Translations under genes and position numbers: made by a program
From: Corallococcus silvisoli
Lineage (GTDB): Bacteria; Myxococcota; Myxococcia; Myxococcales; Myxococcaceae
Direction: 5' to 3'
Assembly (NCBI RefSeq): GCF_009909145.1
Contig: NZ_JAAAPJ010000010.1
Coordinates: 124,001-188,000 of the forward strand
Length of the DNA: 64,000 nucleotides
The notes under the pieces: model-generated
Databases searched by the model: none
What the model was told of the DNA's origin: nothing
What the model saw: only the letters and a program-made list of their open reading frames with translations
Shown: one piece after another, positions 52,364-60,913 of the stretch
How positions within the stretch are numbered: position 1 is the stretch's first letter
How the letters are laid out: each line of letters opens with the position of its first letter

Positions 52364-53218
52364 CTAGTTCGCGGTTCCCGCCGCGCTGCCGCTCCCGGGA
52401 GCGGCCGGGGCCTGGAGGGTGGCCGCCGTGGGCTGGCGGTCCATCTCCTCCGTGGGATAGGCGCGCGCCGCGTCCAGGTACTTCTTCGGCTGTACGCGCC
52501 GGCGCTCCGCCTTCGTCAGCCCCTCCGGGCTCAGGAGCGCGGGCTCCGCGTCCCCCGTCTTCTCCACGACGTGCCCGTCGCAGAAGAGCCACTCGGTGTG
52601 CCCCTCCGGCGACTGGCGCGCGAAGTAGAGGTCCGGCTGGCCCACCTGGGACGGCTTCGGGCACCACGTCTCGCGCGCCTTCGCCTCGCGCGCCGGGCCC
52701 TCCTCGCGCCACTGCCGCTGGGCCTCGCGCAGCGCCGCGGAGGCCTGGATGCGGGGCGCCAGGGCCATCCGCCCCTGCGCCTCCGCGAGCAGCGCCGTGC
52801 CCCGCTGCGCCAGGTCCGGGAAGGCCCCCGTGCGCCGGAAGCCACAGGTCGTCAGCGCCCGGAGGTTGTTCTCGTGCACCTTCAGCACCGGCGGCAGCGT
52901 GCGCAGCCCCTCCTCCAGGAGCGCCAGGTGCTGCGGGTGCTCCTGCGCCTGCGCGTCCTCCGCCTGCTCCGTCTCCTTGACGAAGCGCGCCAGGAGGCCG
53001 TTCACCGCGGTCAGCTCCTCCGCGAACCAGCGCGGCTCCGCGTCACAGGGGCTCGCCTTCGACCCCGTGTAGTCCCGATAATCCGCGCGGGACATGCCCA
53101 GGGCATAGTGCTGGACGGGAGGGGGCTGCTTCGCCGCGCAGCCTCCGAACACCGCTCCCAATCCCAGGAGCGCGATGCTTCGAGCCAGGGTCATCATCCG
53201 GTCCATTCTGTCATCCAT
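52364..53218 (-). CDS. Lipoprotein, hypothetical
   Basis: 284 residues. The N-terminus has several Met and the lipobox FGGC (ALLGLGAVFGGC). The mature part is mostly helical with Gln/Glu-rich segments and four Cys spread through it (SPCDAE, LTTCGF, TWCPK, LFCDG), and ends in a Pro/Ala-rich tail. No family recognised. Starts at 53218, 53206 or 53197 are all possible. An AT-rich inverted repeat ATTTGG-GG-CCAAAT (53217-53230) overlaps the first start and may be an operator for this or the divergent solute-binding gene. Confidence 0.7.
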   Translation of the reverse strand: MDDRMDRMMTLARSIALLGLGAVFGGCAAKQPPPVQHYALGMSRADYRDYTGSKASPCDAEPRWFAEELTAVNGLLARFVKETEQAEDAQAQEHPQHLALLEEGLRTLPPVLKVHENNLRALTTCGFRRTGAFPDLAQRGTALLAEAQGRMALAPRIQASAALREAQRQWREEGPAREAKARETWCPKPSQVGQPDLYFARQSPEGHTEWLFCDGHVVEKTGDAEPALLSPEGLTKAERRRVQPKKYLDAARAYPTEEMDRQPTAATLQAPAAPGSGSAAGTAN

Positions 53219-53349
53219 TTGGGGCCAAATAAACCGGCGGAGTCCTCTCCTGGAGGGGGAGCGGCCAGGGGAGAAACCGTGAGTGATAGGGATGTGACAA
53301 GTGCGCCGCCGGGCTCCGCCGGAGTGCGACCCGGAGTACGAGGGCGGAC

Positions 53350-54546
53350 ATGAAGCCCCGGGTCCTCCTCTTCATTGGCTTGCTGGCCGCGGCGCTGGGG
53401 GTGTTCTACCTGCTGGCGGCACCGGAGGCGCCCGTCGCGCAATCGCTGGATCCGGAGCCGCGGGCTTCACCGCTCCCGTCGCGCCGGAGGGTGACGGACA
53501 TCACGTTCCTCTACAGCACGGAGAAGCGCGAGTGGGTGGAGGCGGCGCTCGCGGACTTCCAGCGGACGCACCCGGGGGTGCGGGTGACGCTGGTGGGGAA
53601 GGGCTCGCTGGAGGCGGCGCGGGCCATCCTGGAGGGGCGTGAGCAGCCCACGGTGTGGAGCCCGGCGGACAGCGCGGAGCTGCGCATGCTCGCGGCGGAC
53701 TGGGCGACGGACGCCTCGCACGGGCCGCTGTTCGCGACGCAGGGCGAGGCCGTGCCCCAGCCGCTGGTCATCACGCCGCTGGTGTTCGTGGGCTGGCAGG
53801 ACCGGATGGAGGTGCTGCGCAAGGCGGGCGGCGGCGGAGCCCTGTCCTGGAAGACGCTCCAGCGCGCGGTGGCGAGCGACCGGGGCTGGCCCGCGGTAGG
53901 GGGCCCCGCGGAGTGGGGCTTCGTGAAGCTGGGCCACACGGACCCCACGAAGTCCAACTCCGGCCTGCAGGCGCTCCTGTCCGCGACGCTGGAGTACCTG
54001 GGCCGCCGCGCCGGGCTGACGCAAGGCGACCTGTTGGATCCGGGCTATCAGGCGTGGCTCCAGGGGTTGGAGCGGGGCGTGACGCGCTTCGAGCCGTCCA
54101 CGGGCACGTTCATGACGGACCTGGTGCGCTACGGGCCCTCTCGCTACGACCTGGCGGTGGTGTACGAGAGCCTGGCCATCGCGCAGCTGGGCAACGCGCA
54201 GGGGCGGTGGGGCGCGCTGCGGGTGGACTACCCGCCGGTGACGCTGTGGAGCGACCACCCGGCGGCGGTGCTCCAGGCGGACTGGGTGACGCCCGAGCAG
54301 CGCGAGGCGGCGCTGGAGTGGGTGGGCTTCCTGCGCAGCCCGCAAGTGCAGGCGCGCGCGCTGACGTTTGGGTTCCGGCCGGCGGACCCGTCCGTGCCGT
54401 TGAAGACGCCAGACGCGGACAATCCGTTCACGCGGCTGGCGGCGCAGGGCATCCGGGTGGACGTGCCGCCCGCGGCGGACGTGCCGGACGTGTCGGTGCT
54501 GCGCACGCTGTTGGAGCTGTGGACGCGCATGGGCGTGGGGCGCTGA
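53350..54546 (+). CDS. Extracellular solute-binding protein (SBP_bac_11-like), orphan
   Basis: 398 residues with an N-terminal signal or anchor (VLLFIGLLAAALGVFYLLA). The bilobal binding-protein motifs are ITFLYSTEKREWVEAALADF, QPTVWSPADSAELRML, LVITPLVFVGW and KLGHTDPTKSNSGLQALL. The last is typical of the molybdate-type/vWA-associated solute-binding family. No permease or ATPase gene is near, so it may serve a distant transporter or act as a sensor. Ligand unknown. Confidence 0.82.
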   Translation: MKPRVLLFIGLLAAALGVFYLLAAPEAPVAQSLDPEPRASPLPSRRRVTDITFLYSTEKREWVEAALADFQRTHPGVRVTLVGKGSLEAARAILEGREQPTVWSPADSAELRMLAADWATDASHGPLFATQGEAVPQPLVITPLVFVGWQDRMEVLRKAGGGGALSWKTLQRAVASDRGWPAVGGPAEWGFVKLGHTDPTKSNSGLQALLSATLEYLGRRAGLTQGDLLDPGYQAWLQGLERGVTRFEPSTGTFMTDLVRYGPSRYDLAVVYESLAIAQLGNAQGRWGALRVDYPPVTLWSDHPAAVLQADWVTPEQREAALEWVGFLRSPQVQARALTFGFRPADPSVPLKTPDADNPFTRLAAQGIRVDVPPAADVPDVSVLRTLLELWTRMGVGR

Positions 54547-54617
54547 GGGCCCTGCCGCGGGGGCACCTCCGTCCTCCGCGTGCTGTCCTATAGGCAGACG
54601 TCTGGATACGACCGGGT

Positions 54618-54653
54618 GGGCCCGGGGCGCTCTTTTTTCAGCCAGCCGGGCCC
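54618..54653. promoter_or_regulatory. Inverted repeat with T6 tract in the gap before a lipoprotein gene
   Basis: GGGCCCGG and CCGGGCCC (8-bp arms) bracket a 20-nt loop that contains TTTTTT (54633-54638). It lies 72 nt after the solute-binding protein stop and 39 nt before the next start. It could be a terminator of the first gene, or a leader structure of the second. Confidence 0.35.
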
Positions 54654-54691
54654 GCCGAGGCCGTATGGCCTTCAGGGCCGGGGAGAATTCA

Positions 54692-56191
54692 ATGACAAGT
54701 CATGGAAGAGTTCCGCTCCCTGTTCGTGGACGGAAGCTGTTGGGGCGGGTGTTGCTCGGGCTGGGCCTGTGCTCCTGCCAGGCGGATCCGGTGGGGGGCG
54801 TGGACGCCGGAGTGGACGCCGGCACGGAGCTGGACGGGGGCGTCGTCTTCCCGGAGCTGGCCTCGGAGGCGCGGCTGCTCCAGGTGGATGCGCGGCAGAC
54901 CTTCCTCGTGTCCGCCCGGGAGGACGGGACGTATGCGCAGCCGCTGCCCACGGGTGCGGCCGTGCGCATCGCGGGCCCGGTGGAGGCCGCCGTCGCGGCG
55001 AACGACGGCAGTGCCGCGCTGCTGAGGAGCGCGCCGGTGGACGGAGTGCGGTCGCTCTGGTGGTGGCGCCCTGGCGGCTCGGACGCCATCTCCCTCACGA
55101 CGCGTGCGCGGGGCGACGAGGTCCATGACGCGGCCTTGAGCTACGTGGCCTTTCTCGAAGCCGGTGCGGGGGACGTGACGTCCCTTCGCATGGCGCGCAA
55201 GGATGCGTGCACGCCGGAGGGGTGCGCGCTCACCACGGTGGTCGAGCTCCAGGGTGGGGCGCCCGAGCTTCGCGCCGCGGGGGGAACCCTGTTCCTCGTG
55301 GATGGCACGAAGGCGTGGTTTGTCGACGTCGCGACGGGCGCGGTCACGAACCTGGGCGCGCTGCCGGGAAGGCCCTTCATCTCCCCGGAGGGGACTCGGT
55401 ATGGCTGGGCCGTGGAGGACCAGGTCCTGCTGTTCGACGCCGCCACCGGCTCGCCCGTCTGGGACCACGTCTGGCGCAATGACGAGGCGAGGCCGGGATG
55501 GCTGCCCCTGGACACGCCCATCATGCTCGACGAGGTACACGTCCTCGTGAACACCGAAGGCCGGTGGAAGGGCGCGCCCCAGGAGGTCCCGCTCGGGCAT
55601 TCGCTCTTCGCGTGCGATGGCCAGGGCTGCCGCGAGGCGGTCTCCAGCAACATGTGCTGGACCGTCCGGCTCGCGGAGGAGCAGCGGGCCCTCTACTGCC
55701 GTGAGGACCTGTGCCCCTTCGTCCGGTGCAGCCTGGTCAATACCCTGCGGGACAGCGCGGCGGGGCTCCTCTCCATCTCGGGGGAGTCTGGCACCCTGCT
55801 GGGGCCTGCCTTCAGCGAGGGCTTCACGGCCAAGGCGCGGTTGAGGGCTGCGACGGCTCCGGACGCGGTCCCCTCACTGGAGTGGGAGCAGGGCGGCGTC
55901 ACGACGAAGCGGGCCGTGCAGGGCGCGGTGCCACAAGCGCCGCTCCTGTTCGTCCCTGGCCCCCGGCGGGTGCTGTACCTCCAGGAGGTGACCGAGCCGG
56001 ACGGTGTGCAGCGACACCACCTGTGGACCTGGGATCTCCAGCACGCAGTCGACCTGGGCGCGCTGGAGGGTTTTCCGCTCCACCAGGGGGCCGTCCTCGT
56101 CCGTGACAACCCGCCCGCGCTCTATCTGGACACCGTCCGGCCGGGCGCGGATGGACGTCTGGGGACGGCCGTCGTCCGCGTGCCGCTGTAG
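54692..56191 (+). CDS. Lipoprotein with DAG-type linker, propeller-like
   Basis: 499 residues. The N-terminus is VRGRKLLGRVLLGLGLCSC (lipobox around LCSC), followed by a short VDAGVDAGTELDGG linker that is characteristic of myxobacterial lipoproteins. The rest is beta-rich with several repeats of a GxxxRIAGPVEAAVAA- or TAGTLFLVDGTKAW-like kind and may form a beta-propeller. Four or more Cys lie in the C-terminal half (CDGQGC, CRED, CPF, CS). No family assigned. GGGGAG 6 nt before the ATG fixes the start. Confidence 0.72.
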   Translation: MTSHGRVPLPVRGRKLLGRVLLGLGLCSCQADPVGGVDAGVDAGTELDGGVVFPELASEARLLQVDARQTFLVSAREDGTYAQPLPTGAAVRIAGPVEAAVAANDGSAALLRSAPVDGVRSLWWWRPGGSDAISLTTRARGDEVHDAALSYVAFLEAGAGDVTSLRMARKDACTPEGCALTTVVELQGGAPELRAAGGTLFLVDGTKAWFVDVATGAVTNLGALPGRPFISPEGTRYGWAVEDQVLLFDAATGSPVWDHVWRNDEARPGWLPLDTPIMLDEVHVLVNTEGRWKGAPQEVPLGHSLFACDGQGCREAVSSNMCWTVRLAEEQRALYCREDLCPFVRCSLVNTLRDSAAGLLSISGESGTLLGPAFSEGFTAKARLRAATAPDAVPSLEWEQGGVTTKRAVQGAVPQAPLLFVPGPRRVLYLQEVTEPDGVQRHHLWTWDLQHAVDLGALEGFPLHQGAVLVRDNPPALYLDTVRPGADGRLGTAVVRVPL

Positions 56192-56289
56192 CGCGCGAAG
56201 GGGCGCGCGGCGGATTCAGGTCGCGGCTCCAACCTCGCGGTCGAAGCGTGGGTTCGTGCCTCGATGGCGCTGACGACCTGATTCCTCCG

Positions 56290-56316
56290 CCCAGGGCTGG
56301 ATGGCCCGGCCCTGGG
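56290..56316 (+). terminator. Terminator-like hairpin after the propeller-like lipoprotein gene
   Basis: Perfect 8-bp arms CCCAGGGC / GCCCTGGG with an 11-nt loop, followed by the T-rich TTGTTGGTT. It lies about 100 nt past the stop, inside the 195-nt gap before the convergent oxidoreductase gene. Confidence 0.55.
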
Positions 56317-56386
56317 TTGTTGGTTCCGGGTCGTCAGTCTCCATGAACAGCGTCGCGGGGCGCTTCGCGCGCTGCCCTTCGCGCGG

Positions 56387-57391
56387 TCACCCGAGCGTGA
56401 CCACGACCTTGCCCTTGGCGCGGCCTCCCTCGAGGTAGGCGAACGCGTCGGCGATCTGGTCGAAGGCAAAGACCCGGTCGACGACGACCTCGAGCTTCTT
56501 CGCGTCGACGAGGGCGGCGAGCTCTTCGAGCTGCTTCCCATCAGGCCGCATGAACAGGTAGCGGTAGTTGACGCCCGCGCGCCAGGCACGGAAGCGAATC
56601 CCCGCGCTCGCGAACCAGAAGAGCGTCGCGAGGCCCGCGCCGCGGCCCAGATCCTGGGTCGCGGTCTTGGGCTCGGGGAGACCGGCGATGCTGACGACCT
56701 TGCCGCCGCGGCGAACGACGGACAACGCGCCCGTGAGTGTGTCACCCCCGATGAGGTCGAAGGCCGCGTCGTAGTCGCGCAGCACGCTCGTGAACGCCTG
56801 GGTCGTGTAGTCGACGATGACATCCGCGCCGAGGTGCTCGACGAGCGCTCGGCCACGGGGCGATGCCGTCGTCGCGACCGTCGCTCCGAGGTGCTTCGCG
56901 ATCTGGAGCGCGAAGGTCCCGACGCCGCCCGCGCCGCCCGGAATGAAGACGCGCATCCCTGGCTTGATCGCCAGCTCGTCGCGAAGTGCTTGAAGCGCGG
57001 TGAGCGCCGCCAGCGGTATCGCCGCGGCGTGAACGAAGTCGAGCGACGCCGGCTTCCGCGCGACGAGATCCTGATGCACGCACGCTGTCTCGGCGAAGGC
57101 ACCGAGGCGCTCCTTCGACACGCGGGTGAAGACCGCGTCCCCGGGGCGAAACCGCGTCACCCCCTCCCCGACGGATGCGACCACTCCCGAGAGTTCGCAG
57201 CCGAGGACGATGGGGAGTACGTACGGATGGATGACACGCAGCATGCCTTCGCGCGTCTTGAAGTCGACGGGGTTCAGGCCCGCTGCCTTCACGTCGATCC
57301 GGACCTCACCGGGTCCGGGTTCGGGAGGAGCCACGTCGCGAAGCTCGGCGGCCCCTGGGCCGCCATATCGGTTCAGAACGAAGGCGCGCAT
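56387..57391 (-). CDS. MDR-family NADP-dependent quinone-oxidoreductase-like enzyme
   Basis: A 334-residue zinc-independent medium-chain dehydrogenase/reductase. The cofactor motif is GGAGGVGTFALQIAKHLGA (~150-168) with the preceding IPGGAGG turn, and the N-terminal region is GroES-like (GEVRIDVKAAGLNPVDFKTREG). The catalytic Zn ligands of alcohol dehydrogenases are absent. It probably reduces a quinone or an enone. The gene appears alone, with the small unknown gene next on the same strand. Confidence 0.9.
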   Translation of the reverse strand: MRAFVLNRYGGPGAAELRDVAPPEPGPGEVRIDVKAAGLNPVDFKTREGMLRVIHPYVLPIVLGCELSGVVASVGEGVTRFRPGDAVFTRVSKERLGAFAETACVHQDLVARKPASLDFVHAAAIPLAALTALQALRDELAIKPGMRVFIPGGAGGVGTFALQIAKHLGATVATTASPRGRALVEHLGADVIVDYTTQAFTSVLRDYDAAFDLIGGDTLTGALSVVRRGGKVVSIAGLPEPKTATQDLGRGAGLATLFWFASAGIRFRAWRAGVNYRYLFMRPDGKQLEELAALVDAKKLEVVVDRVFAFDQIADAFAYLEGGRAKGKVVVTLG

Positions 57392-57477
57392 GAGGAGGCA
57401 ACGCTAGCGGTGCCTCGGCGAGCACGTCCATCCAGACGGTCTTGATCCGCGGGTTCTCCTCAACGGGAGGACCGCGC

Positions 57478-57762
57478 CTACCGGGGCGCCTGCGCCAGGA
57501 ACTGGGCGACGCGCAGGGCCCAGGCCTCCGCGGAGTCCAGCTCGGCGCGGGCGCTCGCGTAGCGGTACAGCGACTCATCGGAGTCGTCCCGACCGAAGAG
57601 CGCGTCGTTGAACTCCTTCTGCGCGGTGGTGAGCCAGAGGCCCGCGCGCATGCGCAACCACTTCGCCACCTGCGGCGTGTGCTCGACCTGATCCAGGTCG
57701 AGCGCCGTGGGGTGGATCTCCACCGACTCTCCATCCTTCTCAAACTCTGGCATCACGTTCAT
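57478..57762 (-). CDS. Small hypothetical protein
   Basis: 94 residues from MNVMPEFEKDG. Mostly helical and acidic (HPTALDLDQVEHTPQVAKW, ARAELDSAEAWALRVAQ), with no signal peptide and no known family. The start is uncertain, since no ribosome site is seen. It lies 86 nt upstream of the MDR gene and 129 nt downstream of the aldo/keto reductase gene, all on one strand. Confidence 0.5.
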   Translation of the reverse strand: MNVMPEFEKDGESVEIHPTALDLDQVEHTPQVAKWLRMRAGLWLTTAQKEFNDALFGRDDSDESLYRYASARAELDSAEAWALRVAQFLAQAPR

Positions 57763-57891
57763 GCACCGGATGTTCGCCACGGACCCAGGCGCTAGCACCC
57801 GGCCCGGTTGGACGAGACAAACGTCGATGGTGAGCAGTTGCCCGTGCTGAAATCTTCGCTGTCGGACGGAACCCAAGACTGGCGGGCTGCG

Positions 57892-58773
57892 TCAGATGAC
57901 GCCGTCCCAGCCGGAGTCCTGGCGATGGAACGCGTCCCGGATGGCCTGGACGACAGGCTCCGGCAGGGCGCCCTGTTCCAAGGCCCGCGCGTTGGCGCGC
58001 AGGTTGTCCAGCCGCGTGGTGCCCACGATGCACGTGGCGACACCCGGCGCGAACGCGGTGAACCGCAGCGCGAGCTCCGGCCAGTCCAGGCCGTCCGTCT
58101 GGAGGCCCATGCGCTGCATCCGGTCCCAGTACTCGCCGACGTCGTGCGCGAGCGGACGTCCCGGAAAGCGCCACGGCGCGTTGGCCAGGGGCCGCTTGGC
58201 GATGACGCCCACGCCGCGCGCCCGGGCCTTCGCCACGCCGTGGTCGAGCGAGCGCTGATCGAAGAGGTTCACGGACGTCTGCACGACGGAGAACGCGCCT
58301 GTCTCCAGCGCGGCGTCCAGCCCGGCGTTGTCGCCCGAATACGCGGCGGCGCGCACCTTGCCCGCCTCCACCGCGCGGGTGAGCGCCTCCACCAACCCGG
58401 GCCGGTGCAGCACGTCCGGCGGACACGAGTGGAAGTGCAGCACGTCCAGCACGTCGGTGCGCAGCCGCTGGAGGGCCAGGTCCACGCCGCGCGTGATGCA
58501 CTCGGGCGTCCAGTCCTCCACGCCGGGCACGCCGTAGCCGCACTTGGTGGACAACACGAACTCGCGGCGGCGCGAGCCCAGGAACCGTCCGATGCGCTGC
58601 TCGGACACGCCGTAGCTGGGGGCGGTGTCGATGAGGGTGATGCCCGCGTCCAGCACGCCGTGCAGCAGCGCCTCCGCGTCGGCGTCACTGAGGGCCTCAC
58701 TGCCCACGGGCCCCGCGCCGAAGCCGAGCGCGGACACGCTGAGGCCGCTGTCTCCCAGAGGGCGCTGGATCAT
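57892..58773 (-). CDS. Aldo/keto reductase
   Basis: A 293-residue TIM-barrel NADPH-dependent oxidoreductase. The tetrad is visible: Asp and Tyr in DTAPSYGVSE, Lys in LSTKCGYG and His in DVLHFHS. The cofactor loop region IVGTTRLDNLRAN is near the end. The type is the YgdP/GalDH-like branch; the substrate is unknown. The ATG at 58773 overlaps the stop of the upstream peptidase gene by 4 nt (ATGA), so the two are translationally coupled. Confidence 0.9.
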   Translation of the reverse strand: MIQRPLGDSGLSVSALGFGAGPVGSEALSDADAEALLHGVLDAGITLIDTAPSYGVSEQRIGRFLGSRRREFVLSTKCGYGVPGVEDWTPECITRGVDLALQRLRTDVLDVLHFHSCPPDVLHRPGLVEALTRAVEAGKVRAAAYSGDNAGLDAALETGAFSVVQTSVNLFDQRSLDHGVAKARARGVGVIAKRPLANAPWRFPGRPLAHDVGEYWDRMQRMGLQTDGLDWPELALRFTAFAPGVATCIVGTTRLDNLRANARALEQGALPEPVVQAIRDAFHRQDSGWDGVI

Positions 58774-59579
58774 CGGGTGGGGCCCTCGCCACGCGCCGCC
58801 AGGTCGATGAAGCCGCGGATCCACACCAGGTTCACGGCGTCGCACGTCGCCAGGGGCGTGGGCGTGGTGGTCTCCAGCGCGGCGGTGTACGGCACGCCCT
58901 GGCGCATGTACCAGTCGGTGACGCTGCCATCGTGGAAGACGACGAAGCCGCTCTCGTCGGCGAAGCTGTTGTCATCCACCTTGCGGCTGCGCACGACGGT
59001 GGCGTGCGCGGCGCTGGCGTCCATCAACGGGCGGTAGGCGGCCTTGTCCCCGAAGGTGTACGCGTACGTGGCGACGCCGCCCAGGTAGTTGTCCTGGTGG
59101 ATGTCGAGCGCGGCGTCCGGAGGCGGGAAGCGGGCCAGGTCGCTTCGCACGGCGCGCGTCTCCTTGGGGCCGCCGTCGTAGAGGGCCCAGCGAAGGATGG
59201 GTGGGTCGCCCATCAGCTCTCCGCGCCACTCGCCGGGGGCGATCTCATAGCGCATGAAGTCGTTGTTGGGTTTCTCGCCGCTGCGGTTGTAGCGCGTGCC
59301 GTCCTCGAAGCCGGAGGGGTTGATACACGGGTAGACGCGCAGGCCCACGCCCTTCGACTTCGCGTAGGCGACGATGTCTGGCAGGTGCTGGACGAGCGTC
59401 AGCGGGCCCGCGGGTTCCTCGCCGTGGAAGCCGGAGGTGATGACGAGCCAACGGTCGCCCGGGACGATGAGGCGGAAGAGGGGATAGTCGCGCCCTCCTT
59501 CGTTCACCTGGCCGTATTCGGAGAGTTCGCCCAGGGAAGCGTGGGCGCGGATGCGTCGTGCGTAGTCGGTGTAATCCAC
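58770..59579 (-). CDS. M14-like zinc carboxypeptidase / deacylase family protein
   Basis: 269 residues. Zinc-binding HxxE is in GFHGEEPAG (residues ~60-68), and the third ligand is probably the His of ALDIHQD. The substrate-binding NPSGFEDGTRYNRSGE ... NNDF is the M14/AspA-like Asn-Arg motif. The family includes carboxypeptidases and succinylglutamate desuccinylase-like enzymes; this member is short and may act on small peptides or amides. No signal peptide, so probably cytoplasmic. GTG 59579 is the most likely start, but the ribosome site is weak. Confidence 0.78.
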   Translation of the reverse strand: MDYTDYARRIRAHASLGELSEYGQVNEGGRDYPLFRLIVPGDRWLVITSGFHGEEPAGPLTLVQHLPDIVAYAKSKGVGLRVYPCINPSGFEDGTRYNRSGEKPNNDFMRYEIAPGEWRGELMGDPPILRWALYDGGPKETRAVRSDLARFPPPDAALDIHQDNYLGGVATYAYTFGDKAAYRPLMDASAAHATVVRSRKVDDNSFADESGFVVFHDGSVTDWYMRQGVPYTAALETTTPTPLATCDAVNLVWIRGFIDLAARGEGPTR

Positions 59580-59662
59580 CCACCGACAATAACCGTGGCG
59601 ACACGGCCTGCCCACGCTCGTGCGCGGTGTCACACGCCATGTGTCATGTCGCGCGCAACACC

Positions 59663-59693
59663 GGCGGCCCGGCCAGCGAAGACCCGGGCCGCC
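59663..59693 (-). terminator. Hairpin terminator of the Spy-like gene
   Basis: Arms GGCGGCCCGG / CCGGGCCGCC (10 bp) with an 11-nt loop, 10 nt after the stop on the minus strand. No T-tract. Confidence 0.58.
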
Positions 59694-59702
59694 AGGGCAG
59701 GG

Positions 59703-60149
59703 CTACTGCTGACCGGTGCGCTCGCGGATGTCGCTGGCCAGCGTCTGACGCTGGGCCGGCGTGAGGGTGCGGTGGATCTCCAGCACGGCGTCCGTGGCCT
59801 TGTGGGCGAAGGCGCGGAAGGCGTCGATGCGCGCGTCCACCAGGGCGTGGAGCTTCGCGGCGTCGGGCGTGGCGGACTCGAGCTGGGTCAGGGCCTCGGT
59901 GCGCGCGGCCTTCTGCTCCTCCATGAGCGCCTGGCCGTCGTTGAGCAGGCGGTCCTTCACGGCGTGGATGGACGTGCGCTGGGCCTCGGTGGCGTCCAGG
60001 TCATCCAGCTTGTCGTCCAGCTTCCACGTCACCATCTGGCGGATGCGCTCCGGATCCGGCGTGCCACGGTGATGGCGGCCGAAGCCGAAGCCGGTGAGCA
60101 GCGTGACGGCGGCGATGGCGGTACCAGCGATGATGAGCGTCTTCTTCAT
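59703..60149 (-). CDS. Spy/CpxP-like periplasmic protein
   Basis: 148 residues. An N-terminal hydrophobic segment (MKKTLIIAGTAIAAVTLLTGFGFG) acts as signal peptide or anchor. The rest is all-helical and charged, with two copies of the LTxxQ-type motif (DLDATEAQRTSI and RTLTPAQRQTL). Length and pattern fit Spy/CpxP/zinc-resistance-associated periplasmic proteins that bind unfolded protein or metals. GGAG before the ATG at 60149 supports the start. Role in envelope stress is inferred from the family. Confidence 0.8.
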   Translation of the reverse strand: MKKTLIIAGTAIAAVTLLTGFGFGRHHRGTPDPERIRQMVTWKLDDKLDDLDATEAQRTSIHAVKDRLLNDGQALMEEQKAARTEALTQLESATPDAAKLHALVDARIDAFRAFAHKATDAVLEIHRTLTPAQRQTLASDIRERTGQQ

Positions 60150-60259
60150 GGCGTGTGTCTCCAGGCGTGGGGTTCGTTCCCGCTTCTTGACTGGAGCCAA
60201 GATGGACGCTGGCGGTTGCGTGGGTTTGAGCCAGGGGTGAAGAAGTGTGAAGGCGCGGG

Positions 60260-60661
60260 TCACGGACCGCGGACAGCGCCGTCCATCATGGGGGCCTCCT
60301 CGAGGATGAAGCCGTACTGGCGAACAGCCTCCTCGACGCTTGGGTCCAGGATGCAGTGGGCGTACACCGGCCGGTCGTTCACGCGCGCCGTGGAGAGGAA
60401 GTCCCAGGTGATCGCCCCCTCGATGGGCACGATCAGCCGCTTCGCCACGGGGCCCGAAGGTGCCTCGAGCTTCAGCAGGAGCCCCACCCTGCCGCGGTCG
60501 CCCCTCATCGTGTGAACCTCCTTGATGATGGCGAGATAGCGCCTCCCCTCGCGGCGGACGCGCTCGTAGCTCTTCTTCTCGCTGGCGAACAGGGCGAAGA
60601 TCAGCAGCGGCGTCAGGACCAGGGGCGCCACGACGCACAGGATCACCAGGATGGGGCTCAT
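60260..60661 (-). CDS. Single-pass membrane protein, hypothetical
   Basis: 133 residues with one long N-terminal transmembrane helix (~3-28, ILVILCVVAPLVLTPLLIFALFA) and a soluble C-terminal domain (VRREGRRYLAIIKEVHTMRG ... GLLLKLEAPSGPVAKRLIVPIE). This looks like a beta-rich DUF3592-type domain. Function unknown. It precedes the Spy-like gene by 110 nt on the same strand. A hairpin sits just upstream of its start. Confidence 0.65.
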   Translation of the reverse strand: MSPILVILCVVAPLVLTPLLIFALFASEKKSYERVRREGRRYLAIIKEVHTMRGDRGRVGLLLKLEAPSGPVAKRLIVPIEGAITWDFLSTARVNDRPVYAHCILDPSVEEAVRQYGFILEEAPMMDGAVRGP

Positions 60662-60675
60662 GGGGGCTGCTTCTA

Positions 60676-60694
60676 GGGGAGCGAGGCGCTCCCC
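60676..60694. promoter_or_regulatory. Tight 8-bp hairpin 14 nt before a start codon
   Basis: GGGGAGCG-AGG-CGCTCCCC is a perfect 8-bp stem with a 3-nt loop, placed in the presumed 5' untranslated region of the membrane protein gene that starts at 60661. It could control translation or end a transcript from the other side. The rest of the 252-nt gap before dnaE shows no gene. Confidence 0.4.
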
Positions 60695-60913
60695 GAAAAC
60701 CCCGCCATGGCCTCGGTGACCCCAGGAGCGTGCCCACGCCCGGACGGACGGGGGGCGGTGATTCCGCTCCGGGTGTCTCCCGGGCCGGATTCCAGGGCCC
60801 CGCGCGCGAGGGCGAACGCTTCTTTCCCCCAGGCCTGTCACTGGACTGGCGAGCAGGGGTTGCGGGCTCTAGTGTTCAGGCGCCTCTTTCTCCACCCGGG
60901 AGCCGGAACGCCC

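Noticed and set aside
60880..60913. Sigma-54-type promoter before dnaE (TGGC ... TTGC)
   Set aside because: The spacing between the two elements is two bases too long for a -24/-12 promoter.
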